Of a stretch of DNA of 64,000 nucleotides, positions 33,482 through 44,149 are shown piece after piece. Each line of letters starts with the position of its first letter. Within the stretch, counting starts at the first letter, position 1. The translations under genes were made by a program, and so were the position numbers. Under the pieces are notes generated by a model that saw only the letters and a list, made by a program, of their open reading frames with translations, had not been told where the DNA came from and searched no databases. Source of the stretch: Diplolepis rosae (taxonomy: Eukaryota > Arthropoda > Insecta > Hymenoptera > Diplolepididae); the NCBI GenBank assembly GCA_030998225.1, contig JAPYXD010000308.1:6024001-6088000 (forward strand), given 5' to 3'.

Positions 33482-34175
33482 ATAGAATGGTATGTTGATG
33501 GAAAATTGGCTTTAGGGTCCATAAAATGATTAAGTCAAATTTAATCAAACGTTTCGGCTCTGATCGGAGCCCTCATCAGTGAGATTTATTAAAATCTAGA
33601 AAATACAAAAAAGGTTCATGTCGCTAATTTCACATATTTTCTCGGAGTTACTGGAGTACATAAAATATGGCACAAAAGGAGTACTTGATATATTAAATAA
33701 AAGAAGGAAAGTTTGGAAAGAAATGTGACTATTTTTCAGTTTTGTGAATTATATTGTTACAAATTGTTCAAGAATTTTATTTATTTTATTTTTATTTAAT
33801 ATTGTTTTAAAAAATTTTTAAGAATGCTTCCGAAATAGTTTCAGACGTATATTCAAAATATTTATATTCATATTTCAACGTAGCTTTTTTTAAAATATCT
33901 TAGGGAAAATAGTTCATACAAATCCCTAATAGCCTCAACCAATTTTGTTGTGAATTATATTGTTATAAATTGTTCAAGAATGCTTTCAAAATAGTTTCAG
34001 ATAAATAGTTCAAAAATATATATGTATATACATATTTTAACACAGTTTTAAAATCGTTTAGGAAAAATAGTTCAATCAAATCCCTATAATAGCCTCAACC
34101 AATTCAGTTTAGCGAATTTATTTGTAGACACCGGTATGTACAAGAAATGAATAAATGTGAATATTTTTATACAAA
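33482..34175 (-). mobile_element. Copy 3 of the ribozyme-type repeat
   Basis: Near-identical to 11211-11376 plus 11715-11780, without the miniature element present there. After about 33717 it diverges, then matches the right half of the foldback again at about 33990-34175 (CCAATTCAGTTTAGCGAA, GTAGACACCGGTAT). It holds the unexpanded form of the 12-kb microsatellite. Confidence 0.8.
33543..33590 (-). ncRNA. Hammerhead-ribozyme-like motif 3
   Basis: Minus strand CTGATGA, extra G, GGCTC/GAGCC, GAAACGTT, TGATT. Stem I is reduced to 3 bp because the 5' strand reads TCTCA instead of TATCA. Probably decayed. Confidence 0.45.
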
Positions 34176-34179
34176 GTTG

Positions 34180-34850
34180 ATCAAAGCCAAATTCAGTCCG
34201 ATAAAATCTATCGTGAATAATCGTACCTCCGACCCAATGCTACTAATACTACAGACAGATAGATAGACATACAGACACTTTCGTAAAAACCGTTTTTTCT
34301 GACTTAGGGGGTCTCGTACAGATGTGATAAAAATTTTGAAAGTCAATTTTCACATAAAACCAATACCATCTAATCGATGATAAGAACGTAAAGAAGAAAG
34401 AATTCGTAGTATTTATTAAGGCAAACGATTTTGCACTTAAACGCTTTTTCGTATCTCACATAATTGTTTAAAAAATGGAATTTTTAAAATGTTAATATTA
34501 TTTTTTTTAATAAATACGAAAAATATGCTTCTTATCAGAAACCGTGTAGGACCCAATTTTTAAACCTTATTGAAGCGAATAATTTTGCATTTTCACGTTT
34601 TTTTCCTACTTTACATATTCTGGCTGAAAAATTAAATTTTCGATAGTCAATAGTATTTCTTAAAATTAAAAATAAAAATATAAATCTCATAAAAAAATTA
34701 TGCAATTAAAATTTGTAGATCTTTTTGTAGTAAACAATTATGTATGATAAATTTTTTTCGTATCTCTTATGGTTTAACTGGAAAATGACATTTTAATATT
34801 GACTTTTTTCAAGTTTCCTATAGTTGATAAATGTTAGGTCTAGCAATACG
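34180..34850. repeat. Dispersed repeat followed by satellite-like units
   Basis: 34180-34390 contains GACAGATAGATAGACATACA, TTTCGTAAAAACCG and GGGGGTCTCG, shared with 26880-26990. From 34400, three units of a satellite-like repeat recur about every 155 bp (anchor TACATATTCTGGCT and variants at about 34456, 34611 and 34765). Confidence 0.65.
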
Positions 34851-35632
34851 TATTTCACATGTCATAAAGGAAATAAAAAATACAATTTTTAAGTATTATT
34901 TATAAAATTATTGTTAAATGGGGTAAATATGCCACAAAATATTGCATGATACACTTTATTTTAATTTTTTAGGCGCATGAAATATTAACAGTAGTTGTCG
35001 ATATAAGTTCCAGGCGCTTAAAAAAATTAAAATTAAGTGTAAATTAAGTGAGATATTTCGAGGCATGTTTATAAAATTTAACAATAATTTCAAATTAATA
35101 CTTAGAAAATAAAAAATGTATTTTTCACGCCCTTTTTGACGTGAAAAATACATATTTCTAGACATAACATCTTTTAATTGGGTTTAACATACTGTAAATT
35201 ATCAAATTTTAATTTAATCGAGAAATGTTATGAAGATAATTGGTAGAAATTAATGAACACCTTTAGAATCCAATATATTATATTAAATACCTCAAGAAAT
35301 TCTAACAGTTTAAAAGCTTTGTAAATTAAATAAGTTGTGAAGGAAATAGTTTTCAAGGTTTCATTTTTATTCCCCTTATTGTTTGGGTATATTTCTCGGA
35401 AAGTCTTCACCGCTAAGAGAAGGTGAAATAGAGGTGATAAGGCATGAGGATTCACTTTCGCCCCTCCACTATCATTTCGCGAACGTGGAATTAGTACGCT
35501 TTAAAAACAAAACAACACTTTGATTTCGAATGTTGTCAAAGAAGCACGCTTTATACTCGAGCAATTCTCTGGGAATTTGAGAGTTTAAAGCACTCTTGGC
35601 TTTCATCAAAATCTAAAGAAATTTTCTGTCAG
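34851..35632. other. Gene-free stretch
   Basis: Contains an inverted pair around 35130 (TTTTTCACG, CGTGAAAAATAC). The small minus-strand frames here show no protein features. Confidence 0.4.
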
Positions 35633-35993
35633 ACTTTAAAGCATTTATTGCTTGACTCAAAATCGCCGGAAAGTGTTCCGCGTAAAAAGTGCGCACAGTT
35701 TTATTGTGATTTTCGTGAGCAACTCTTTGGCAAACTTTAAAGCATTCATTGCTTGAACCAAAGTCGCCGGGAAGTGTTTCGCGTGAAAAGTGCGTACAGT
35801 TTGCGTGGTATTTACGTGAAAATCGCCTGTACTTTTTGTGCGGTTTTCGCGAGTGTGCTTTTGGAAGAAAAGATATATTTTTTGGAGTGGAAGAGAGAGA
35901 GTGTGTGTGTGTGCGTGTGTGAGAGAGAGTTGGGAGTGTGTGAAGTGTGCGTGTGGTTTGGGCGTGTGTTTTTTTAATTTTCAGGTTTTAAAA
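35633..35993 (+). promoter_or_regulatory. Probable promoter/5' UTR of the P-element-like gene with a 101-bp tandem duplication
   Basis: ACTTTAAAGCATT, TTGCTTGA, TCGCCGG, AAGTGTT, CGCGT and AAAAGTGCG occur in the same order at 35633-35733 and 35734-35830. The region is richer in CpG than its surroundings and is followed by a GA/GT-rich tract (35890-35970) and TTTTCAG just before the ATG at 35994, so the last part may be a short intron end. Promoter role is inferred from position. Confidence 0.45.
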
Positions 35994-36120
35994 ATGTTCA
36001 CTACTATCATCAATCGCTGCCAATACAAGGGTTGCCGAAATTTGAAATCGGAAGAAGTTAAACTTTTCCTTTTTCCTGCAAGTGAAGACAAAAGGCAGGA
36101 AATCTGGATTGCTCATTCAG
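35994..36120 (+). CDS. Exon 1 of a P-element-like (THAP9-type) gene: first half of the THAP finger
   Basis: ATG at 35994, 42 codons plus 1 nt, ending at GGTAAATG. It encodes the first cysteine pair of a THAP zinc finger (RCQYKGC), the FLFPAS segment and the invariant tryptophan (EIWIAHS). Phase 1 matches the acceptor at 44148-44149, and the joined sequence HSGRGPSLRML leads into ICGDHF, which supplies the missing Cys and His. The intron of 8,029 bp carries nested foldback elements. Confidence 0.85.
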
Positions 36121-37398
36121 GTAAATGTCAATTGAACTTTATCAGAGGCCAAAAAGTAAGGAAAATTTCGCTAACCAGCCACATCCAACCAAAATTGTGA
36201 AAATAAAAGCATTTTTGAGTTTTAAAAAAATTGCAATACAGCTTTCTAATAGCGCTCATAAATCTCTACTTATTATCCGAAAAACATTTTTCGATTAAAT
36301 CAAAATTAGGAAAGTTACAGTACATTACTGCTTGAAAAAAACCAGTATTGAACATCCATTTTTCAGTTAAACTATAGGTAATACGAAACAAACGTTATGA
36401 TACAAAATTATTTACCACAAGAAGATCTACGTATTTCAATTGCAAAATTTTATTATACGATGTATATTTTTCTTTATAATTTAAAGAAATATTATTGACG
36501 ATCGAAAATTACATTTTTTGGCTAGAATATGTAAAATACGGAAAAATCGTAAGAATGCAGAAATGTTTGCTTTAATGAGGTCTACAAATTCTGTTTAAAT
36601 TATTATTTTAATTGAAAAGTGGTCGTATTTAATTCATGTACGTCAGAGTCTACCATAAGGTCTTAAGAATGCAAAATTTAAAGATAATATATTTGCAATT
36701 TATTTCTGTCTTTATTTCAGCTCTCACATCCAAACTTTCGGTTGTTTCAACCAAAAGTTTTATTAAGAAAACTAAAATTTTGTTTGGACAGAAAAAAAAA
36801 TTTTGTAGGTTGCAACAATTTGGTTACCTAATACTGTAAATCTTTTTTCTCCATGCAGAACTGGACACGGTCGCACCAGCTACAATGTCTTAAATTCGTC
36901 CATTGGAAAAACAACTTATGGACATGTAATCTTGAGAAACGTAGCAAGTTCTTGTGAACAATTTGATCCACTTTCTACACGTTTGTGCCGAAAAAATATA
37001 TAAAATTTTGTTTTCAAAATTTGGTTAATGGTAAAGACGATACAAATTGATGTAGTTGGACTACTTGCGGTTTTGACAATAAAAAAAGATGTTCCGATTT
37101 ATTTTGCTAAAACTGAACTTTTTTTCAATTTCAAAACCAAAATTACTCTATCTATGTCCGTTTCATCTTTTCTATCATTTCCCAAATTTTGAAAAGAAAA
37201 TTGCATGGGCTTTTTAGGCATAAACATATAGAAACCTATAGAATAAATAAAATTTTCTAATTTCTCAAGTATCACATATCCTTAAAAACTACTTACATTA
37301 AGGCTAAGTATAAAATACCTCAGTGAATATTTCTTTGGTATAAGCAAATTTAAAATATAACATTGCTTTACATTAATATGCTTTCAGAAAAGTTTGAT
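36121..37398. other. Intron start with repeat fragments
   Basis: 36150-36620 includes CGCTAACCAGCCACATCC and satellite-like units, also found near 26810 (inverted) and 52030-52240. No gene. Confidence 0.55.
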
Positions 37399-38009
37399 GT
37401 CTGTAAAGTTGGCTCCACACTATCAACATTTTTCAAATTTTATGAGAGTTCTGACCTCATTTACAATAATTCTAGAGTTCCTGATAGGTTTTAGAAATAG
37501 TTCTGGCCTTTTAATGCATAAAAAATGCGATTTTCGAAATGCGGAGCTACCTTCACGCACCTCTACACTATCGAAAAAACAAATTTTTTCCTGAGTTCTG
37601 GGAAGATTTTGCATAGTTCTCGAGTTCCTGACAGTTTTTAGAAATAGTTCCGGTAAATGAAGGAAAATACGGCTACTCAGAGTTTCCACAATTTTTTTGA
37701 AAATCTCACTTTTAACAGTCCCAAGAGTTCTGTTTAGAGTTCTGTATTCTTCTCAAATAGTTCTACAAAAGTGTATCTGGACTTATTTGTAGAACTATTT
37801 CAGAAGAATACAGAACTCTAAACAGAACTCTTGGGACTTTTAAAAATGAGATTTTCAAAAAAATAGTGGAAACTCTGAGTAGCCATATTTTCCTTCATTT
37901 ACCGGAACTATTTCTGAAAACTATCATGAACTCTAGAACTATTTCAAACGAAGTCAGAACTTTCATAAAATTCCAAAAATGTTGATAGTGTGGAGTCAAC
38001 CTCACAGAC
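37399..38009. mobile_element. Foldback element rich in AGTTCT units
   Basis: Ends GTCTGTAAAGTTGGCTCCAC and inverse GTGGAGTCAACCTCACAGAC. The arms meet at about 37765 (AGAACTATTT pairs with AAATAGTTCT). Each arm also has an internal duplication with AGTTCCTGA and TTTTAGAAATAGTTC. Non-coding. Confidence 0.85.
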
Positions 38010-38738
38010 TTAAAAGCTTGACTAACAATTTTTGCGCAAATAAGTTAACGTAAAGTTCTGCTTGTCTTTATGTATGGAATTGCACATCAGAATTTCAATT
38101 TCAAACGAAACAAATTTTTTGACATTGGGATTTCTTGGGTATACAGTAACGTTTTGAAACGAATAAACTAATTAGAAAAAAATTTTGGGAAGAAAAGAGT
38201 GGCATTACGCAAAAGAGTGTACAAATTGTAAGTATATGGACGAATGAAGTTGATTTTGACAAATTTACCTGAAATTGTTTTTTTTTAAGTTTTTCTCAAA
38301 GCATATTTTTCTAAGTCGACAGTATTTTCAATTTGTTTTATACCAAAGAAATATTTACTAAGGTATTTTATGTTTAGCCTTATATTTAAAAAAGAACTTC
38401 GCGTGTCGAATTATACATTGATTTGAATTCAATTCATGCACATTTGCAAAAATAATTTATTTGTCCAAATTAACCATTTTTACAATCTTGGAGACGTATC
38501 TGCGCAATTTTCTGAAGTTTTTCTAATCAGTTATTCCCAACATTTTACTTTATACAAAAGGAATCCTAAAGGAAACAAACTATGTGCTTTTTCAAAAGAG
38601 AAAATGTTTTTTCGAAGTATTTTATTTTCACGTAATGTCGTTTAGATTTTCCTTATACCAGATAAACATTTACTGAGGTATTTTATACTTAGCCTCATAT
38701 GAAAGAATGAAAGAAGAGTTTATGCATCAAATGAAATC
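38010..38738. other. Intronic stretch with a recurring short motif
   Basis: AATATTTACTAAGGTATTTT at about 38347 and ACATTTACTGAGGTATTTTA at about 38667, both preceded by TATACCA; an inverted version lies at 37316-37336. No gene. Confidence 0.5.
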
Positions 38739-40082
38739 AGTGTCCAAGATCGTGAAACTTTTCGACCCCCACTACCGACCCGTGTAGAACCTTACGCAAA
38801 CAAATACGGCGAGTCGGCGGGTCTCCTGCCATTCTCTACCATTCTCCACTTCCTCGCTTCGATTTCAGGCTGTCGGCTGTTGAGCCAAAATCCAGAATTA
38901 TATTTCTCTCAAATTCGTAAAAAAGAGGCGTGAAGAAGACGGAAAATTCAAAATAACAAAATACACTTTTAAAATAATTACAATTCATTTTTAGATATTT
39001 TAAAAAATATTCACTTAAAACAAATATTTGAAATATTTCGTAAAATATTTAATTTTAGGATTATTTAAATACGTAAAAAATCATTTCCTAATGAAATTTA
39101 AAGTCAATAAATGTTAAAAGTTTCAAAACAAAATACGAATTTCAGTATTTTTTAGCCTCTTGAATTAAATACTTTAATTAGAAAATTTTGTGGAGAATAA
39201 TTTACATGTACTTACAGTTCTGAACGTTCATTGAACGATGGAACATATTCTTGTTTGAAAACTGAATGATTAGTTATTGTCCCAGAAAATTAAAAACATA
39301 GTGTATTGTTCATAAACGATTGTATATTTAAAGGGCCCTGAATATTAACATAATCATTAATTTTCTTCTAGAAAAAAAAGTTTGTTATCGTTCAAAATTG
39401 TAAGTACATAATTTACAACAAGATAGGATTCAACATGAGATACAAGTTTAAAAAATAAAGGGTTTGAATATTTAAACAATACGTGAATTTCATTATATAT
39501 CGTTGAATAAAAGGTTTCAGTATTTAATAAACAAAAGCTATACCTAAATTTGCAAACGAAATTACGCTTCGCAATTTCTGTAATATGACATAGAATTGAT
39601 AAATGTTTCTTTCGAATAAAATACTGCTGAAAAATTTGTATAATACGTAACATCTTGAACATAACAGTTTCACCTATTTCATTCATTATTGAAGCATCTG
39701 AATTTTAATAATAACAAATAATGTCAAAAAATGTGACACATTTAATACATTTTTCCAAAGTATTTTACTCTATAGCAATGGTTTGTCGAATTTACTTCAC
39801 ACCAAATTAATCTCAAAGTGCGAATTTGTATGCGAATTCAGATTTAATTTGTGCTGTTTTTAAATATACAAACCCTTCTTTTTATCAGAATCAGTCGGAA
39901 AGTAAACTCAGGTTACTTCTTCGCATAAATACTTTCTTAAGTTCACATTAAATTAAATATTGATTATTATTTTAAATAATAAACAGGACTTATATCGACC
40001 CTTAGTATTAAAATTTGAATATTTTTGTTGTGCTTAGTTGGCTTTAGGGTCCAGAAAAAATGTAAACTCAAGGTTTCATATT

Positions 40083-40126
40083 TTCAAACGTTTCGACTCA
40101 GGTTGGAGTCCTCATCAGTGAGATTT
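40083..40126 (-). ncRNA. Hammerhead-ribozyme-like motif 4
   Basis: Minus strand CTGATGA, extra G, stem II GACTC/GAGTC, GAAACGTT. Stem II differs in sequence from copies 1-3 but keeps base pairing, a compensatory change. Stem I is only 3 bp. Confidence 0.5.
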
Positions 40127-40599
40127 ATTTCTATAAAAAATACAAAGGAGGAAAAGTTATAAATTACCGTGATGCAAAGCCTTTTACCAGGTCTGTTTCC
40201 AAATGTAACTCAGTTTTATAGAAAAATCCGTAGTGAAAAGAGTTCCTTTAAAAAATTATGTGCTCATCTTGTTTGCGATGTAAGAAAAGAAAGAGAAAAA
40301 AAGGAATATTGTGTTTGTCGTCACTTGGATTAAATAAATTTTTTTCATCATCGTCTTCTACATCTATTGAACGTAATAACAGGTCAGTTTTTTTGTTTTG
40401 GCAATGTTTGGTGTGAGCTCGCAGTCCTTAAACCTTTTTCTGTATAGTTAATCTGTCACACGTACAATGGGCTAAGTTTTTTCAAGTTTCTTCTCTTTGT
40501 ATTCTTATAGTAAATATTTTTTATGGTACATTTTTATTTTTCTGTAAATTTTGGTCATTTATACCAGTTTTTAGTTTCATAAGTGTAGTTCCTTCATAT

Positions 40600-41630
40600 C
40601 AATTTTCCACAATGTTCATTGCTCACACATATAAAAAAAGTTTTTCGTTTCACTTTGTTATTTGCATATAAAACAATTTTGTGGCACGTTTTTGTATGAA
40701 AAATTTGTTTGTGGAAATTTGGTGTTGGACCAATTTCATGGTTTCACATGTACAAATCACTTATATCGTTTGTTTATATCGATTTACCACAATGTCACCC
40801 GTCACACGTGCTACTTTTAAGTTTCTATCTTTAGCAATTTTACAAATCAAGGTTTTATAGTTTTACCCCTTTTAGAAAATTTATTTATTTATACCATTTT
40901 TATAGTCTCAGTTTTGCAATTCTTTCACATAATTTTTTTTTTTCAACAGAATGTTCATCGGTCACACGTTCAAAATTGTTCAAGTTTTGTATTTGTATGG
41001 GAAAAAAAAAAAAAAATTTTTTTGTGTGTACAGTTCTTTTACATTTAGTTTATACAGATTTTACATTTCCACATGTACAATTTATTTAGATCGGTTTTAC
41101 CACAATGTTTTATCTTTCACACGTAGTTAGTTTCGATTGTGCAATTTGTTTATATCGATTTACCACAATGTTACCCGTCACACGTGCTACTTTTAAGTTT
41201 CTATCTTTAGCAATCTTACAAATCAAGGCTTTATAGTTTTACCCCTTTAGAAAATTTATTTATTTATACCATTCTTATAGTCTCAGATTTGCAATTCTTT
41301 TACATAATTTTTTTAACAAAATGTTCATCGGTCACACGTTCAAAATTGTTCAAAGTTTGTATTTGTATGGGGAAAAAAATTTTTTGTGTACAGTTCTTTT
41401 TACATTTAGTTTAGACAGATTTTACAGTTCCACATGTACAATTTATTTATATCGGTTTTACCACAATGTTTTGTCTTTCACACGTACTATTCTTTATGTT
41501 CTTTTCAGTAATTTTACAGAAAAAATTTTTGCACACTTATTGTACAGTCTTACTTTATCGCAATTTTAGTTTTTTAGTACAATTCTATTGTTTCACATAT
41601 TTTTACCACAATGTTTATCCGTCTCACGGT
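40600..41630. repeat. Internal tandem repeats with ACCACAATGTT and TCACACGT motifs
   Basis: Eight copies of an ACCACAATGTT-like block followed by TCACACGT, at about 40608, 40791, 40945, 41099, 41160, 41318, 41459 and 41608. A larger segment (40770-41095) is repeated about 370-376 bp downstream (41146-41465). Confidence 0.8.
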
Positions 41631-41666
41631 AATTTATAACTTTTCCTCCTTTGTATTTTTTATAGA

Positions 41667-41712
41667 AATAGATCTCACTGATGAGGACTCCAACCTGAGT
41701 CGAAACGTTTGA
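41667..41712 (+). ncRNA. Hammerhead-ribozyme-like motif 5
   Basis: Plus strand, mirror of motif 4: CTGATGA at 41679, extra G, stem II GACTC/GAGTC, GAAACGTT. Together with motif 4 it forms an outward-facing pair. Confidence 0.5.
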
Positions 41713-43332
41713 AAATATGAAACCTTGAGTTTACATTTTTTCTGGACCCTAAAGCCAACTAAGCACAACAAAAATATTATTTTAAATTTTAAATCAAATA
41801 TTTATAATATTTCCAAGGAAAATAAAATGCGCCTGAAAATATGGAAAGTTATTAACGTAATCACAAGCTTTCTCATAAACACTTTACAAAACCTTTGATG
41901 ACTTAATATATTTATCTCCTTACATTCTGCTCAGGATTCATCAAATAATTATTTACAGGAGAGAATTCTCACATCATAAATAGCCGATTTTGGGAAGGGT
42001 TTCTTTTATTATTATTTGAAAATTATTTTTTTTATATAAGTAAAAGGATTCTTCACAAAATTTGGATTTTTCACTCACCGAAAGTGACAATTATACTGAC
42101 AATTATCTTAAAGACAATTACACTGACAATTATATTATTTGTATAGTGTTCAATTTTTGTTTAATGGGACATTTCATTATTTTATAGCTATTGTTGTGTA
42201 ATGAAAGTAGTGAAAATATGTAGGAATAAATTATATATGTTAAACCACGATATATGGAACAACATAACAAATTTGCATGGTTATACATATTCGCACTTTG
42301 AGATTAATTTGGTGTGAAAGAAATTCGACAAACCATTACTATAAAGTAAAATACTTTGGAAAAAATGTATAAAATGCGTTACTTTTTTACATGACAATTT
42401 AAGTATATAAGTATAAATATAGAACTTAATTATTTAAAAAATACATGAAGTATACCTTAATTAACGATTAAGAAGAAAAATTAATAAAAATATAATATTA
42501 ATAAGATACTTCAACAATAGCTGAAATTACAAGTGAATCTGTAGTTTTTTATGCAAATTTAGATATAAGTTTTGTTTCTTACATACTGGAAACTTTTGTC
42601 GACATTTATATATTGAAATTGACATGTGGAAAATATTACGTATTTCAAAAATTTTCAAAGTATTTTATTCAAATGAAATGTTTTTCAATGTTGCCTTATA
42701 CCAGAGAGACCCTACTGTATATAATTTCGTGCGAGAACTAAGATATGATTTACGTATTGTTTAGATATCCAAATCCTTCATTTTTTAATTGAATTTCATG
42801 TTGAATCATATCTTCAAATAAAATAGCGACCACATAATGTTCCAATTAAAGTATTTAATTCAAGAAGCAAAAAAATAATGAAATTCATATTTTGTTTTGC
42901 AATTTTTAACATTTACTGACTTTGATTTTCCGTCTGCTTCGCACCGTTTTTAGACGAATTTGAGAGAAATATAATTCTCGATCTTGGCTCAACAGCCGAC
43001 AGCCTGAAATCAAAGGGAAGAAGCGAGGACACACCAACACGCCGTGTTTGGACTTTGGTTGCGCGAGGTTTCACACGTGTCAGTGGTGGGGGTCGAAAAA
43101 TTCTACGATCTGGGAACACTGGCTGTGCATTTTCAATAATCAATCTCATTTCTCCATACTCTGGTGTAAATGATCTGTAAAATTTCGAATACTTTAAAAC
43201 GCGGAGAATTCATTAAAAATTTAATACTATCTAATACTCAATAAACGCGAGGCATTTATACTTTATTTAATACGATTCAATAATTTTAAATGCGAAGCAC
43301 TCATTCTGTACTTAATGCGCCGTGAAGCTTAA

Positions 43333-43763
43333 GGGGGTATATACGTAAAATTTTCGATTTTTTTATTTCATTTTCTAATAATCGCATATTTCAAGAATAT
43401 TTTCGTTCATATTATATGAAAAAATCTTCAAAATTGTGGAAGATACAACCTCAAACATCGGAAAGGGTCCGCGCGCGGAGATATCCCGAGCTAAACTTCA
43501 AACACGCTTTTCTCGAAACAGCATTTTCAAAGTCGGTGAGGAAAATATTTCGAGAACGGCTTGACAGATTGCTTTGAAATTTTTATCAATTATTTATGAT
43601 ATAAAACTCGAGCTATTGAAGATCGAATTTTTTTTGTACAACCTAAAAAGAGCGTTTTTTTTTCACGAAAAATTAATCTTCAGTTTGAAAAAATAAATAA
43701 ATCTGTCTTTACAACGAACTCGTAAGAAAGAATTTTTTTTTGGTAAAAAAGGTATATACCCGC
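43333..43763. mobile_element. TTAA-flanked miniature element (piggyBac-type target)
   Basis: TTAA on both sides (43329-43332 and 43764-43767). Ends GGGGGTATATAC and GTATATACCCGC are inverted. The 431-bp interior with AATTTTCGATTTTTT and TCTCGAAACAGC resembles miniature elements I know to be widespread in arthropods. TTAA duplication is the hallmark of piggyBac transposases. Confidence 0.82.
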
Positions 43764-43776
43764 TTAATGCGAATGT

Positions 43777-43981
43777 ACTTAAAGTTCTGAACGGCCATTG
43801 AACAATGAAAAAAATGTATTTTCAGAACGAAATTTTTTCTTTCTATGTTCGGGAGCCTCGAATATACAATCTGTTACGAATCGTAGGTTACTTTTTAAGT
43901 TGCTTGGACAAAAAACAATTATTTTGTTTTGAAGACAAATATTTTTCATCGTTCAATGAACGTTCAGAACTGTAAGTACAT
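43777..43981. mobile_element. 205-bp palindromic miniature element; half copy at 39209
   Basis: Ends GTACTTAAAGTTCTGAACGG and inverse GTACTTACAGTTCTGAACGT, continuing as CATTGAACAATG. A related single end with GTACTTACAGTTCTGAACGT is at 39209 within the large foldback. Confidence 0.72.
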
Positions 43982-44149
43982 TAACAGGAGGAAGTGCTGT
44001 TTGGACGCTACTCAGCGATATTTTTTTTCTCAGTGGACTTTTATACTGAAATTATGCTAATAAAATTATTGAAAGGAGTCAAATACAATTTATTTGATCA
44101 ATGCAATTTTCATTTTTCATGTCAGTAACTATTGTAGTTCTATTTTTAG

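Larger units (their letters stand above)
39986..41800. mobile_element. Palindromic element with outward-facing ribozyme-like ends and internal tandem repeats
   Basis: Inverted arms about 40000-40155 and 41636-41795: TTTTTGTTGTGCTTAGTTGG, TTGGCTTTAGGGTCC, the hammerhead-like core and AAAAATACAAAGGAGG in that order on each side. The left side also has GGACTTATATCGACCCTTAG, shared with 16655. The interior is non-coding tandem repeats. No protein; movement would need enzymes in trans. Confidence 0.82.
38739..43121. mobile_element. Large foldback element with hAT-like ends, itself invaded
   Basis: Ends CAGTGTCCAAGATCGTGAAA and, inverted, CAGTGTTCCCAGATCGTAGA. The arms (38739-39980 and 41800-43121) are long imperfect inverses, for example TTCAGGCTGTCGGCTGTTGA at 38866 against 42986-43005 and ACCAAATTAATCTCAAAGTG at 39801 against 42296-42315. 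CAGTG-type ends suggest hAT ancestry, but I found no 8-bp duplication. The centre is occupied by the ribozyme-type element 39986-41800. Confidence 0.8.

Noticed and set aside
44101..44149. Signal-peptide-like hydrophobic start of the large ORF
   Set aside because: It lies upstream of the splice acceptor at 44148-44149; the real N-terminus is the THAP exon at 35994.
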